Below are positions 10,748-23,350 of a stretch of DNA of 64,000 nt, piece by piece. The translations under genes and the position numbers were made by a program. How positions within the stretch are numbered: the stretch's first letter is position 1; each line of letters opens with the position of its first letter. The stretch is from contig JBAOKB010000118.1 of the NCBI GenBank assembly GCA_037044905.1, positions 248,001-312,000 of the forward strand, written 5' to 3'. The notes beneath the pieces were generated by a model. It was not told the origin of the DNA and ran no database searches. It worked only from the letters and a program-made list of their open reading frames with translations. Source of the DNA: Hortaea werneckii. Its lineage: Eukaryota > Ascomycota > Dothideomycetes > Mycosphaerellales > Teratosphaeriaceae.

Positions 10748-13507
10748 TCAATGCAAGCCGGGCAGCTCTCCGGCGTTGGCCTTGGTAATGAGTCTCAGAA
10801 CGCGCGACGCTGCGAGGATCAACCTCCGCTCAAGCGAAAGCGAGGGTTCCTCTGCATCCATCTTCTCAAGCTCACTCCCATCTGCATCCGTTACCGTTGA
10901 GGAGATATCCTTTGCATGATCGGTGGGCTCTCCTTCCTGACCGGCCGCTGCTTTCGCAGCTTTGTTGCTCCCTTATCAATCAGTCTCACTTCCGTCTGCC
11001 TTCCACCCGCTACCCCAGCCTCTATATCCCTTACTCTCAGAACCATCCCCTCAGGCCATTCCTGCATCAACCCCTTGACATCGGGATCCTCAATCTTCTC
11101 GAGTATCTAGGATCGCTGTCGGCGACACTGAAGTCAGAACTCTGAACGTGCTCCATCCGCTCGAGCAAATACGGGAATGCGACATCTCCTGTTGCAGCGG
11201 GGGCTTTTGCGTCGCTCTTCCGTAGCCCGGGATTAAACTTCCGGGGGTTGAACCTCTGCATTATCCATCTCGGCAACAGTAACTCCAGTTCAGAGGGAGC
11301 ATCGAGCACCCCGCTACCTGTGTCGATAGATTTCTGTAGGTGCTGGGTAAATGATTCGATCAGCTCGCTCGGCTTCCCCTGCCGATCTCGCATATTCATG
11401 TGTATGGAACTGCTCCTAGTGAAATCAAGATCTACCGCTTCGGTCGGGCAGCTGACTTGTAGACTTTGCTTCTCCAACAATGCTTTGACGTCGGAGAGTT
11501 GTAAGCGAGATCCAGACCCAAGGCGATAAGTGATCTCTATGCGTGGGAGCACTTTTAACGCACCGATGCCACTCTTGGCAAACGGCGAGGGCATGAAAGT
11601 TGCTCGGAGGAATGGGCGGGAGATGTTGATTTCTGTGGTGTCGTTCAAGTCCTTCCCACGGGCTGCAAGGCGGTTCGAAACTGGCTCAAAATACGAAAGT
11701 AGCTGAGACAGACCAGGGACCTGGCTCGTCATGACTGAAGTCTGTCGCCAGAATGCAAAGCGGGTAGCGCCAGCCTTTTGGAAGCATTTGGTGAATTGAA
11801 AAAGGCACCTCTAGATGCCCGAAGGATTGTTGGGAATTTTGCTGACCAGGCCACAGCTTTGTTGCTTAGCGAATGGAACCATGCCGATTCTGAATTTTCT
11901 CTCGACTGGTTTTGCGCTCCGGAGAAGTTCTGCACGCCGCTGAGACGTTCGGCGATACGATCGATCTTCGAAAGCGACAGGGCGCCAGAGGACTTCAACT
12001 CTTTTACCTGATCCTGGGTTGCATTCAGCGAGCGGGACTGACCCTCTTTGGCAACTGGTACAACAGCACGATACAGGTCGATGCTTTGATATCGCCGAGG
12101 TAAATTCGAAGGCGAGAAAGGCAACAACGCTAGTTTCTGCATGTCATCACCGCGACTGCTCACTTCCTGGCCTGCCTGATCCTTACGCGTCGCGACATCT
12201 CCCAAATCAGCTTCCTTCGTTACCTTAGGAGATGGGAGGTCGAGCAAAGATAACAGCAGCCGGCGAGCATGTGCAGAAGCTTCTGGGCGATTTGGCATGC
12301 TGAAGATGACTACGCTGGTTGGTGACGGCCGTTCGATTACCGTGCTCGTTCGATCGGCGATGAACTCAATGTCCTCAGGACGGAAGATATCGATGGCATC
12401 TTTCGGCCATCCCCAAGTACCTAGAAGTCTTGAGAAGGAACACAAGATTCATCCCAAGGGGCTTGACCTGGGCAAGCTTGTCCTGCAGCTGATGTGCAAT
12501 CTCCTCGGCATCTCTTCTCCTAGCTGTGATACGTACGATGTTGTCGGGGCGGTAAGGTCTAATGTCAGAGGTCAGGCGCATAAGCTTGGCGTCGATAAAA
12601 TTTTCCAGTGCCGGTCTACTGTCCACCTTGACATCAAAGAGCAACTTGAGTTGCCAAGGCTTGACCAACAGCTCCAGCTCTCCAATCCGCTGCTCCTCAT
12701 CAAACGTGGACAGACTCCACCCAGCGCGCATGATCTGGTTGGCTAATTTGGCCTTTGAGGACCCAATCTCATTTTTATCGATTGAGACGCGTCCTGCTCT
12801 TTCTACGAGTGGCCTTTTGCCCGGGGACCATGGTGTAGCCTGTACGAGTGTTCGTTTTTCCGCTTTGCTCTTTTGCTTGACTTGCTGTTGATCAGACGGG
12901 TCCGTCTTCATCGTCCCTACCAAATACTGTGCAAGCTGCCTCAAGTTGTAGCTATCCACCAACCGGCGTCTCAAGCCATCAAACTCCCTCTCCTCCATGA
13001 TCTGAAATTGGGGTCGAAGCTCCTCAATGCTAGCATTGATCTCCTCTTGATCTGGAACGACAGTCTTCCCGGTGATCACTGCTTCAATCTCCTGCGGACT
13101 CAGTGGAGAATTGGCAATACCGGCTTCGATGCCCGATGCATGGCCCCATGCGACCCGGCATTTCTCTTCGTCCGATCCGGCACATCTTGCATCAATATCA
13201 CCTCCGAAGGCTTTCCCAATGAATCCGTAGCGAGTTGTCCTGAAGTCTGGCGTTGCCTGCGTCCAGGCTTGCCAATGATGCGGCCATTGGGATGGATGTG
13301 ACGATATACGTAGTCTCTTCTGGCTTTCTTTTTCTGCTGTACAGGTAGTTGCTCCTCACCCCAAGATTCCTCTTGGCGAAGGAGTCGAGAGGTTGATAGA
13401 TGCCGAGCTGTAGTCTTGGATCTCTGGAGCCGGAATGCCAAGATGACCTGTCGGATGTGGCATCGCAAACATGCTGATGGCACTGTCTTGGCTCCAGATA
13501 GCAGCAT
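10748..13507 (-). CDS. SLS1: Sls1-like mitochondrial inner-membrane expression factor (frame broken several times)
   Basis: Sls1 is an inner-membrane protein that links mitochondrial transcripts to translation. The product starts with a basic presequence-like N-terminus (MLLSGAKTVPSACLRC...) and continues through EFDGLRRRLVDSYNLRQLAQYL, a KH-like region, KAGATRFAFWRQTSVMTS and LEKIEDPDVKGLMQEWPEGM. It ends in LERRLILAASRVLRLITKAN...GLH, stop at 10748-10750. These blocks lie in different frames; jumps fall near 13150-13200, 12425-12445, 11790-11815, 11090-11100 and 10960-10990. Most equal one missing base and none has usable splice sites. I read this as one gene of about 915 residues damaged by sequencing deletions; a decaying gene is possible but less likely, since conservation continues to the end. 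Confidence 0.8.
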
Positions 13508-14932
13508 ATAGCAGGCAGAGCAGGGTGGTCGTGTAAAGCGCTGAAAGGGGAAGGTGGTAGGTAAGTTGGGAGGCGTTTCACATGAAGGAAATGCATACCT
13601 GCCTGAGGCAGTAAGCGCCTGAGAAGGCTCGGCTCGAGCTGCCCGTCATCTTAGGAGGTAGAGGTGGAGTGGAGGGCCCGGAAGCTTATACTGTACTGTA
13701 CATCGCTGTAGATGCTCCGACTGCCCAAGACGTAAATAGATCTATTAAATCGGCGTTTGCATGCATGGATCGGAAGCGCAGCAACAACGCAAGGCAGCCG
13801 ACCACAGAAAGGGTACCTCCAGCAGTGGGAAGCACCACCTCGGTAGTACGCCTCACTCGCCTGAACCAATTACTACTGAATCGGCAAGTGAAGAGCTCCA
13901 ACAGTCCCTGGCCAGGAATTGAGATGCTGTGTCAAATTTCTACTGCAGCCCCTGTCATACATGCGAGGCAGATACCGGGGAGCTGTATTCATAATGGTCT
14001 CGCAAGACAGCAATGCATATCGGTCTCTGAAGGGCACCGGCCTATGCTTCGTTGTCACCATTGCATGCCGGCGTCAGCTATGGTTCTGGAACCCACTAGA
14101 CCGGCTTCACAATGCCACAGAATATTGGTTGCAGTGCAGAATCTCAATGTGCTTGATATCGACATTTGAGACCCTAAGCATCAAAATCTCACCAATAAAT
14201 TTACACGTTAATCTTGCGCTGCTGGAGGCGGCATTCCGCAGGCATCACTATCGTAGGTTCATTCGGAGCTGAACTTCGCATAACGTTTCCATGGAAAATA
14301 GGCATAGATGTTGGGAGGTAAACCCACGTTTTGACTACAAAAAAGGATTTGATTGTGTCCATGGATGCCATTGACCGGTAAGGCAACTGCTGCAATCTTG
14401 ACATCGCTTATTTATCATTCTCACGCAGCATAAGATGAAATAACCGAATTTCGATCACGGAGAAAACCTCTTTATTGATTTACTGTGCCATCATGATGTA
14501 ATCAACCACCGTGGATCTTGCTTAATTTCTTCACACACGATCGATTATCATTGATGCAACTCATGTTGCGCTCCAGCTCGCTCGTAGTACTGCGCCTAAG
14601 CAGACCGGGGAGGCGGAGCATCACGCCGACTTCACCTGAAGTGACGCACGTGGCCCGCACAAACCTCAACTGAAAGCTTCAATTCATTGTTCAGTACTTA
14701 CCTTACATCTGTATATGCCATGACTACGGCGCATAACAGACTTCGTGCAGGACTCAATGCTGCTAGATGTGAGGAACACCGCGTGAACCAGCTCGAAAAC
14801 GCGAAACATTGATGGGCGGAATCAGTTCAAAAACTATCCGACATGAGAAGTGGAAGGACGACACCACGTACATAGGCAACAACCTCTAAGAAGCGAATAC
14901 CAGGAGCCCAAGGTATAACCCAGACAGCAATC
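13508..14932. other. Divergent intergenic region, SLS1 / MoeA-like
   Basis: 1.4 kb between two divergent starts. Open frames inside (for example 13669-14169) show no motif or codon pattern of a real gene. Presumed promoter DNA. Confidence 0.45.
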
Positions 14933-16587
14933 ATGACCATACCAGTGACGTTCAACGAAGCGCGCAAGCTCATTTCCCGAATCGCGAGCGCCAAGGCCTT
15001 GCAATTTGCTGAGGCCGAAGACATTGTATCTCTGGAACATTCCGTTGGGCGTGTTACGAAAAATGACCTTAGAAGTCCCAGTCCGACCCCGACGTTCGAC
15101 ACAGCCACGGTAGCCGGCTATGCAGTGGTGTCAAGCAACCTCCGAGAAGCCAGCGAGTCTCGGCCTGTTCAACTTCGAGTCATCGGGATCATGAATGCGG
15201 GCGATCCGCCGATTGAAGTCGAGGATGCCGAGGTCGAAGGGCTTCTTCCTTGTGTCGAGATTCAAATAGGCTCACCATTTCCAATTTCGAAGACGACAGG
15301 GGTGCGCTTCGATGGATGTATACCGCATCAACACGCCAGAATCGTTCGAGAGGGTGGAGAAGGTAGGATCCTCGAAGTGAGCACCCGCCCTTGACAAGCT
15401 GGCACAAGCGAATTGCCGGTAGCGACTTCCGAGAGGGCGGTCTGATTCTGCAGAAGGGAGGCCTTGTCGCGCCAAAGCACATCATGGCATGGGCATCGGT
15501 GGGAATGAGAGAAATGGCGGTTCTGAAAACCATGCGAGTGGGCGTGTTGTCCATAGGATCCGAGCTGAAAACGACACTGGTCCAGCCAAATCAGATTCCC
15601 TCGCCTGCGTACAAGATTGCGGATGCCAACGGCCCCTACCTTGCAGCTGCGATGCGAGAAATGGGCGCCGAGGGCGATTACTTGGGGGCTTTCCCGGCCG
15701 ATACTCAAATTGTGGTCAGCTTTTTGCGCGAGATGCTAGCCAAGAGCACTACGACATCTTTGTCGTCACTGAAGGGACATTGTCTGGGAAGCAAGATCAG
15801 ACTCATCGGGCCATTCGGGCGCTTGGCGGCGATGTCCACTTCAATCAGGTCGCAATGTCGCCTGGGAGCTCGGCCATCTTCGCCTCTTTGCAAAGCCCTG
15901 CGGCACCAGAGACCGGCAACCAACGTTTCTACCATGGCGATGCTTCACCGTCTCGCCATTTTTATACGCCACCGAAAACGCCAGCGAATGGACCAAAGAG
16001 AGGTCTCCCGGTAAGATTGGCAAATCCACCGCCAAATGCAAGCATTGCTGACTCTTCGTCTCAGGTGATATTTGGACTTCCAGGAGCGCCAATTGCAAGC
16101 GCTGCCTGTATGCGTTTTCTCGTGACGCCATATGTAAAGCAATTTTCCGGCATGCCCGAAGAAGAGGCAATGCTTGCACGCATTGCAATCACACCGGTAA
16201 TTTGTCAGTTGGTAAATTGAACATGCAATCTGAAGCTAATGCGTCTTTGCTCTTAGGGGGAAGCCTTTGCCCGTCAGTCACTTTGCCAATCTATGCCACA
16301 GGACCTGGTCATCGAAGGTTCGGCACAGTTCGACATTTTCCGGCACGGCATGTAAGTACTGTGTGATATGCAAGTAACGAGCGCTACGCAAGCAGCATCT
16401 GACTTCTCATCACAGCGTACGATCACATGACAGCGGTGTCATTGTAGAAGTCGGCCGGGACCGAAACATCTCCAAAGCTAGCCCTTTCGCATCAGCCAAT
16501 TGTTGGGTCCATGTACCCAGAGGACATGTTGGGCACGGGGATGGCGCCGTAGCGACAGTGTACCCGTTTTGCAGCCCACGATCTTAG
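14933..16587 (+). CDS. Divergent MoeA-like molybdopterin-binding protein
   Basis: Similar to the MoeA/gephyrin-E fold, whose active members insert molybdate into molybdopterin. Exons 14933-16010, 16065-16196, 16257-16351 and 16416-16587; the first intron is 54 bases and stop-free. Single-base jumps occur near 15390 and 15732, and restoring two bases gives about 492 residues. Landmarks: TFDTATVAGYAV where active MoeA has an SxMDGYAV loop, SIGSELKTT, IADANGPYL, VVTEGTLSGKQD, VAMSPGSSAIF and GLPGAPIAS where most have GLPGNP. The replaced loop aspartate and the other changes suggest a paralogue with altered or no catalytic activity. It lacks a fused MogA/gephyrin-G domain. Confidence 0.75.
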
Positions 16588-17120
16588 GGAAGACGTGAGC
16601 TCCGTGTCAACAGGCAGCGAGGCTATGCTGGCGAATAGTTGCACAAAAGGTCTATGTGTAATCCAATCCAAACAGTCAGTTTAGCATCCTTGTCACGACC
16701 GGTGAGGTTGAGTGTGCGGCCCTGCTACATCATAGAACTCTGCAAGACGCGTAGCCTACTATCCTGTCAACCGCTGTGTTGCCTTTCCGGCCAAAATTCC
16801 ACGAACCCGTGAATGAGCTGGCGGAGAAGTGTTGAACCAAGTCTGCCGTCAGCCTCGATTAAAAGACAAAACAAAATGACCCTTTAACTTCTTTGCTTCC
16901 ATTTGACTCACAGCATTCTACATGATTCAAAAAGGGCGATTTGCGTGACCCAGCCGCACGATTGCACGTGATCCTCGGCGCTTGTACCAGACAGCTTAGC
17001 GCGCTTGGACCACGTGAAGTCGAGACACCTCCAAGTTTGCGAAGCTACCAACTCCCTTTACTGCACGCCGCTGTCTGGACATCAACCTGACACCTCATTC
17101 ATTTTTGCTGCTTCAGCATC
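16588..17120. other. Intergenic upstream of BBP
   Basis: Tandem gap holding the MoeA-like 3' end and BBP promoter. Nothing further recognised. Confidence 0.45.
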
Positions 17121-19082
17121 ATGTCGTGGAGACAGAACCTCGGCCAGACCGGCGCCAACACGATTCCGCTCGGTAGCCGTCGTCGTTTCGGAGGCGACGA
17201 TGCAGGCCCCCCGCCGGGTCCGCCCCAGGGCGAGCTCCCGCCTATCGAGATGATCCCGACGAGCAAGATTGAGCTGAAGCGTGGGCGTAGTCCGGTTCGC
17301 ACTGAGCCCGAGCTGAACCCTGATGGCACGAAGAAGAGGCGCAAGCGTAATCGGTGGGGTGAAGCGTCGGACAACAAGGCAGCGGGCTTGATGAACTTAC
17401 CTACTGCTATCACTGCACCTATGACGGCGGAGCAGTTGGACGCTTATGTCACGCATTTGCGCATTGAGGAAATCAGTCAAAAGCTGAGAATCAACGATGT
17501 CGTCCCGGCGGACGGTGATCGGTAAGCAACCCTCTTAATTGTGTAATTCGCAAAGCCTGGACCAGTCCTAACCCCTCCTCTGCAGATCGCCTTCTCCTCC
17601 ACCGCAGTATGACAACTTCGGTCGTCGTGTGAACACGCGCGAGTTCCGCTACCGCAAGAAACTCGAAGATGAGCGTCACAAGCTCATTGAGAAGGCGATG
17701 AAGATCATCCCCTCCTATCACCCTCCCTCGGACTATCGCAGGCCTACCAAGACCCAAGAGAAGGTCTATGTGCCGGTCAATGACTACCCAGAGATCAACT
17801 TTAGTATGCTTGCTAACCCACTAACCCTAACTTCCCTTCTCTGCACCACTATCATAACGCACTTGTTGCGACACTCCTTGTTCCCACTGGCAATTGAACG
17901 CCAGACTAACCCTCTGTCACTAACCACGCTCCATGCACCTGTAATGAAATTTTCACTAACACATAGCTTCTTTTACTAACAGTCGGTCTGCTCATTGGTC
18001 CGCGTGGTAACACGCTGAAGAAGATGGAAAACGAGTCTGCCGCCAAGATTGCAATTCGAGGCAAGGGCTCTGTCAAGGAAGGCAAAGGCAAATCTGACGC
18101 CGCTCACGCCAGCAACCAGGACGAGGATCTTCACTGTCTGATCATGGCCGACACCGAAGACAAGGTGAACAAGGCCAAGCAACTGATTCACAACGTTATC
18201 GAAACCGTCAGTATACCAACTAGTTTGGCTTGCTCTTGTCACTCGGCTAACTTGAAACAGGCCGCTTCCATTCCCGAAGGTCAAAACGAACTCAAGCGAA
18301 ACCAATTGCGCGAGCTTGCCGCCCTCAACGGTACCCTACGTGACGATGAGAACCAAGCTTGCCAGAACTGTGGTGAGATCGGCCATCGCAAGTACGACTG
18401 CCCTCAGGCTCGCAACTTTACCGCCAACATCATTTGTCGTGTTTGTGGCAACGCTGGACACATGGCACGCGACTGTCCCGACCGCGCGCGAGGCTCTGAT
18501 TGGCGCAACATGCCTCCCCGTCGTCCGGCAGGTCTAGGCGGACCCGAAGACGAGTACGAGAAATTGATGAACGAGCTAGGTGGTGGCACGACCGATCCGG
18601 GCAGGCAAATTGGCTGGCAAGAGGCTGGTGCGGATGGAGCCGATGGCCCGCCGCAAGAGAATTCCAGGCCCTGGCAGCGTGGACCAACCGGTGGTCCTGC
18701 GCCCTGGGCCAGCCGTGGACAGCCGAGTGGTGCTCCTGCACCGTGGGCCAGCCGTGGTGGCTATGACGACTACAATGGTGGAGGCGGCTACGGAGGCGGG
18801 GCGCCTGGTGGAGGAGTGCCACCGTGGCAGCAAGGTCGTGGAGGTGGTGGCGGTGGCTATGGCGGTGGTTATGGAGGTGGCGGGTACGGCGGCGGCGGAA
18901 GTGGAGGTCCTGCGCCCTGGCAACAGCAGTCGCAGGCTCCAGGGTATGGGTATGGCGGTGGTCAACAGCAGCAGCAGCCTCCTTGGGCCATGTCTGCTCC
19001 TCCGCCCCCTCCACCAGGCGAAGACATACCACCACCGCCTCCTCCGAGTGATGTCCCGCCTCCTCCACCGCCACCTGCGTAG
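17121..19082 (+). CDS. MSL5: Branchpoint-bridging protein (SF1/BBP/Msl5)
   Basis: Binds the intron branch site and bridges it to U2AF during early spliceosome assembly in the nucleus. Exons 17121-17521, 17586-17803, 17983-18206 and 18261-19082 give 554 residues with no frame break. The N-terminal helix-hairpin region (PMTAEQLDAYVTHLRIEEI) is followed by the KH/QUA2 core (GLLIGPRGNTLKKME), then two CCHC zinc knuckles at about 315-328 (CQNCGEIGHRKYDC) and 340-353 (CRVCGNAGHMARDC). The tail is Gly-rich then Pro-rich (APPPPPPGEDIPPPPPP), as in other BBPs. The third intron is 54 bases, stop-free and in phase, with a CTAAC branch site. Confidence 0.96.
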
Positions 19083-19717
19083 AGTGGTTTGACAGCCTTT
19101 AAGCTTCTGCAAGGAAGTTCATCTCTGTGACGGTCGAGGTCTTACTCACTTACAGATCGAATTGATGTGAAACCAGTTCAAAGAGCAGCTGACAGAGGAT
19201 CCTTAGGATGATACTGCGGAGGTGCTAAAAATCCATCCAATGGCCCAGCGAAACCGAGCGACGAGGGCATCAATGTTCAGAATGACTGGGTAGCAAGTAC
19301 ATAGCGAAGCAATTCTCTTTCGCGCCTTTGCATTTTCGATCGCATTTTCACGTCTTGTTATGAAAGTTAATTTGCACCTACCCAGATGTTTATTCAATGG
19401 GCCGCTGTAGGATCCTTGTGCGTTTGCTCGGATCGGGATAAGGCTGAAAGCTCTCACATTTTCATGAGGATGACGTGCCCAAGAGATTCGGAAGTTGTCA
19501 AGTCGCCAGTGACTCTTGGAAGTCTGACTTGCCGTATTAATGCTCTCCGTCTGTTCCTCCGTAGCAAGGACACTGGAAGTGTAACAGGCGCATCATCAAA
19601 TTCCGAAGTTTCTCCACCGCGACGCGCGCAGCGCGCCATGCGCAGAGGGCAGAGCTGCTATAATCCTTGGTGAAGTACTTGTTGCAAAACAATGCTCACT
19701 ACAACACGAGACCCCTA
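19083..19717. other. Intergenic
   Basis: Gap between BBP and the GT90 gene, both on the plus strand. No gene or repeat recognised. Confidence 0.45.
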
Positions 19718-22700
19718 ATGTCCCTCCTATCTTCCCGGTTCCAGCATGCCTCGATCAGCTCTTCCTTCCCTCTCCTCCTCACAACCACCCTCCTCCTAAC
19801 CTCCATCGCCGCTAGCCTCTTCACCTCCACCCGGCACTCCCTCCTCACGAGCGCATGTGCCTGGCTTATTATAAGCGCTTACACGACTTCCAGAATCGGT
19901 CTACGAAGCTTGCTCGACGCAGCCCCAAATCAGAAGCTAGCATGGGCCGCTGGATACCTGTTCAGCTTGGCCAGCGTGGAAGAGCGGACTGTAGGGAATA
20001 ATGCGCGGACGATCTGGTGGGCGAAGGTCAATTCTCTCCCTTCTGAAATGAATTGAAAGGGGTCTGTTTTGGTTTCTGACTGGATGCCTTGTGTCTTTAC
20101 AGGCTTTATTACCGCTTGCCGTTTGGGGAGTGAGTTCTACGATCGCTTCGACGGGTTTCTTGCCGACGACGACCACGACGAGTCATAGCGAGACTGGAGG
20201 GTTCGTGAGCGGGAGGGAGAGTCCCACGGGCTCTGATAAACCGGGTAATGCGGTTTCGGCGGGGAGTCTAGGGAGGAATGGGGCGAAGACGCCGTTGGTG
20301 ATTCTAAGTGCCAGTGCGGTTGCGGCGGTCTATACGAGTTCAGGAACGAATACGGTGCTCTCACTTGGACTGTCGTATACGCTCCTTGCAGCCCTGGCCC
20401 TGCTGCTGGTCGAGCGAGCACGGGTAGAGGTATCGGCCCAGCGGGGGTCGAATGAGCCGATTATCTACAGCGCGAATGGGTTTCTCGCCCAGAGCGATGA
20501 GGCCACGCCGTCGCTGTCATCTGCCGATGCGACAATGGCAGTTATCAGAGATGTTGCTACGGCGGCTGCAGTCTGCACGGGTATTGCGTCTCTGATGTCT
20601 GAGACCTGGCGCTTTGGCGGTCTGGCGTATTCAGGGGTGCTGGGGGATGCAATGGGCGAGCAATGGATTTGGGGACAGGCGGTTTTACGGTTAGTGATTG
20701 GGGTCGGAATGGTGGGAGTGCACGCGGTCATGTACGGCGGTCTGCTTATGATGGTGAGTCTATGTTTCCAGCACGTGAAATGGCTGTGGCGGCTACCTGA
20801 GGGCGTCGCGCATATGAGGCTGACCCGGCGATGCGGATCGGCGTGATCCGTTATCGCCTACGCTTCATCCATGCACAACCTCTTCACGGTCGATTACAAC
20901 CCACCTCATACTAATACAACTCCTCGTCACAGGCACAACGACAAGACGCATTTACGGCGTCTTTCATACCTCTCTACGCTGCTTTGTGCTCCCAACTTAT
21001 ATTGAGCTTTTCACCCGGCCGATTATGGTTCGCTGCACTGTGTGCCGTCTCAACCTTTGTCTTCCTAACAGATAGTGGAATAACATCTGCTGGAGGCGGT
21101 GGCAGGATGAAGTTCCGAGTTGGAAAACTCCTGACTGCGTCTGCCTTTATTTCATTTGCTGTGCTTGCTGTACTTCAGCTTCAGCGTCCGCTGCGGATGC
21201 CGGCTCTGGACCTGGACGGCTCCAAAGGCGCAGCGGCTGTTCCTCTGGACCCGAATACTGTTGGTACGCCTAATGAAGAATACGCACCTTTAAATTATAC
21301 AGAGACCAGATCACACCCGATAGACCAGCTGGTTCGGAACGCCGAGGCCTCGTGGCTCAACACGCTCCAGGGCCAGTCTCAATCTCTGGAAAGCGCAGTG
21401 ACGCAGTACACAAAACGCTACAACCTCCCACCGCCACCGAACTTCGATAAATGGTATGAGTACGCAACCGAAAGGGACGTACAGCTTATCGATGAATACG
21501 ACACTATCTATCACTCGCTACTCCCTTTCTGGGCCCTTTCTCCAGCTACCATTAGATCAAGGGTGAGAGAGGCATGTGGTTTCCAGGACAACAACCTCAT
21601 GTGCCTCTTGATCCGCGATGGCAAGTCTGTGCACGTTGAAGGAGGTCAACCGTGGTTGCAGGAAGCCATCGTGGGCATGATTGGCAACTTTGTTCAGTAC
21701 CTCCCAGATATGGATTTGGCATTTAACGTCCATGACGAGCCACGCGTGGTAGTGCCGCATGACGAGCTGGAGCGTCTGATTAGGACGGCAGTCACGGAGA
21801 ACCTCCCGCTGCTCTTGCCAACCCAACCCCACGCAATTCATTTTCTTCCCGGCCAACGGATTTGGGTAAAGGGAAAAGGATCCCGGAGGTAAAGACGACA
21901 CGCTTCAACGTCTTTGCGCACCAGCCTACATGGATCCCCTCGCGCCTCTCTTGTCCCGCCACAAGCCCTGCGCGATGTCTCGCTGCCGACACCTGCCCAG
22001 ACAATTTCACTGCTTACTCCCTTGGCGATTTGGGCTTTGTATACAACCACACTGCTTTCTCCGACGTCTGCAACAGTCCATCCTTCGCTACAAGCCATGG
22101 CTTCTTCGACAGACCAAATGCTTTCAACGTCATCCATGACTTATTCCCAGTCTTCAGCCAGAGCAAAATGAGTTCCTTCCAGGACATCCTATACCCAAGT
22201 CCATGGTACTGGTACGGCAAAGTCGCGTACGAAGAGAAGAAAGACCCAAGCTGGGCGGAGAAAGTCAATTCGCTCTGGTGGCGAGGCAGCACCACAGGTG
22301 GTTTCAGCCGTAACGGCGGTTGGCGAAGACAGCACCGGCAAAAGCTCGTCCAGAAGCTAAATGCTCTCGATACTGCTAAGGTCCTCAACAATGCCAACGC
22401 CGACAATCCTGAAGTCGCCCCTCACTGGCAAACCAAGGAAGTCGCGCGAAAGGACTACGATCAGGTGATGGACGTCCACTTCTCTCATGTAGGCCAATGC
22501 GACCCAGGCGACTGCGACGCCCAAAAGGAGTTCTTCACCCTCGCACCCCCCGTCGACCAGCAGGAGCCTGGCGCTTCCGCTACCTCCTCGACATCGACGG
22601 GAACGCCTTTTCCGGCCGCTTCTACGCTTTCCTGCGCTCGCGCAGTCTCGTGTTCAAGATGGCTGTGTTCCGCGAATGGCATGAAGAGTGGATCAAACCT

Positions 22701-23031
22701 TGGGTGCATTATATTCCCCTGAGTCTGCGTGGCGATGAGGCGCTCGAGTCCGTCAGGTATTTAAGTGCGGAGGGTGAAGGGAAGAAGCAGGCGGTTAGGA
22801 TGGCCGAGGCCAGCCGCGAGTGGGCGGGGAAGGTGTTGCGGAATGAGGATTTTGAGACGTGGTTTTTCCGTCTGCTGCTTGAGTAAGTCTTTCTTCTGCT
22901 GCTCATCCTCCCTAGGTCTGGAAACTTCGTGTTTTCCGGTTTATGGGAACTATCGTTGCTAATCCGTTGTTGATAGGTACGGACGTCTCGTGGACGACGA
23001 TCGATTACACATCGGGTATGCGGGCTCGTAG
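19718..23031 (+). CDS. Multi-pass membrane protein with CAP10/GT90 glycosyltransferase domain
   Basis: Exons 19718-20026, 20103-20753, 20933-22882 and 22977-23031. The first 350 or so residues are a string of hydrophobic segments (SFPLLLTTTLLLTSIAAS, SLGLSYTLLAALALLLVE, VLRLVIGVGMVGVHAVMYGG, FTASFIPLYAALCSQLIL and others). A further TM (LLTASAFISFAVLAVL) precedes a lumenal CAP10 domain: FDKWYEYA, DLAFNVHDEPRVVVPHDEL, TTRFNVFAHQPTW, WRGSTTGG and AWRFRYLLDIDGNAFSGRF. This domain resembles fungal capsule xylosyltransferase-like proteins and likely acts in the Golgi; donor and acceptor are unknown. Frame jumps near 21845 and 22563 each equal one missing base; restoring them gives about 988 residues ending DRLHIGYAGS. 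Confidence 0.85.
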
Positions 23032-23350
23032 TTAGTCTTGAGCGCTTGTTTGCAGTGTATAGCGTACAGCGCATCGCATATAACACAATTGTACTTCCTC
23101 GCGCTTCGGGAAACTCTGGCAGTACGGCTCCATTTCTATCTTGAGACCTTGTTGAGAGAGAGTTGACCCATTGGTTGACAGGCTAATGAATTGAGCAGGA
23201 ACCGATTTTCCTCAAGCTTTTACCTTCCATCTACAGAACGGGAAAGCTCGTCATCACCCGTCAATACTCCCGCCTCCAACGTGGGCCAGCACAACCCTCC
23301 TTCAGCACAACAACTTTAAAACCCCATCACCGCCTGTCAATAGAGCTACA
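23032..23350. other. Short convergent gap
   Basis: 3' flanks of the GT90 gene (+) and the isochorismatase-fold gene (-). Nothing else seen. Confidence 0.45.

Noticed and set aside
13669..14169. 166-codon open frame in the SLS1/MoeA gap
   Set aside because: Overlaps opposite-strand frames of similar length and has random-looking composition.
9600..16000. Decay of a contiguous block as a real pseudogene region
   Set aside because: Breaks are also scattered to 62.7 kb, are nearly all -1, and interleave with intact genes, so assembly error explains them better.
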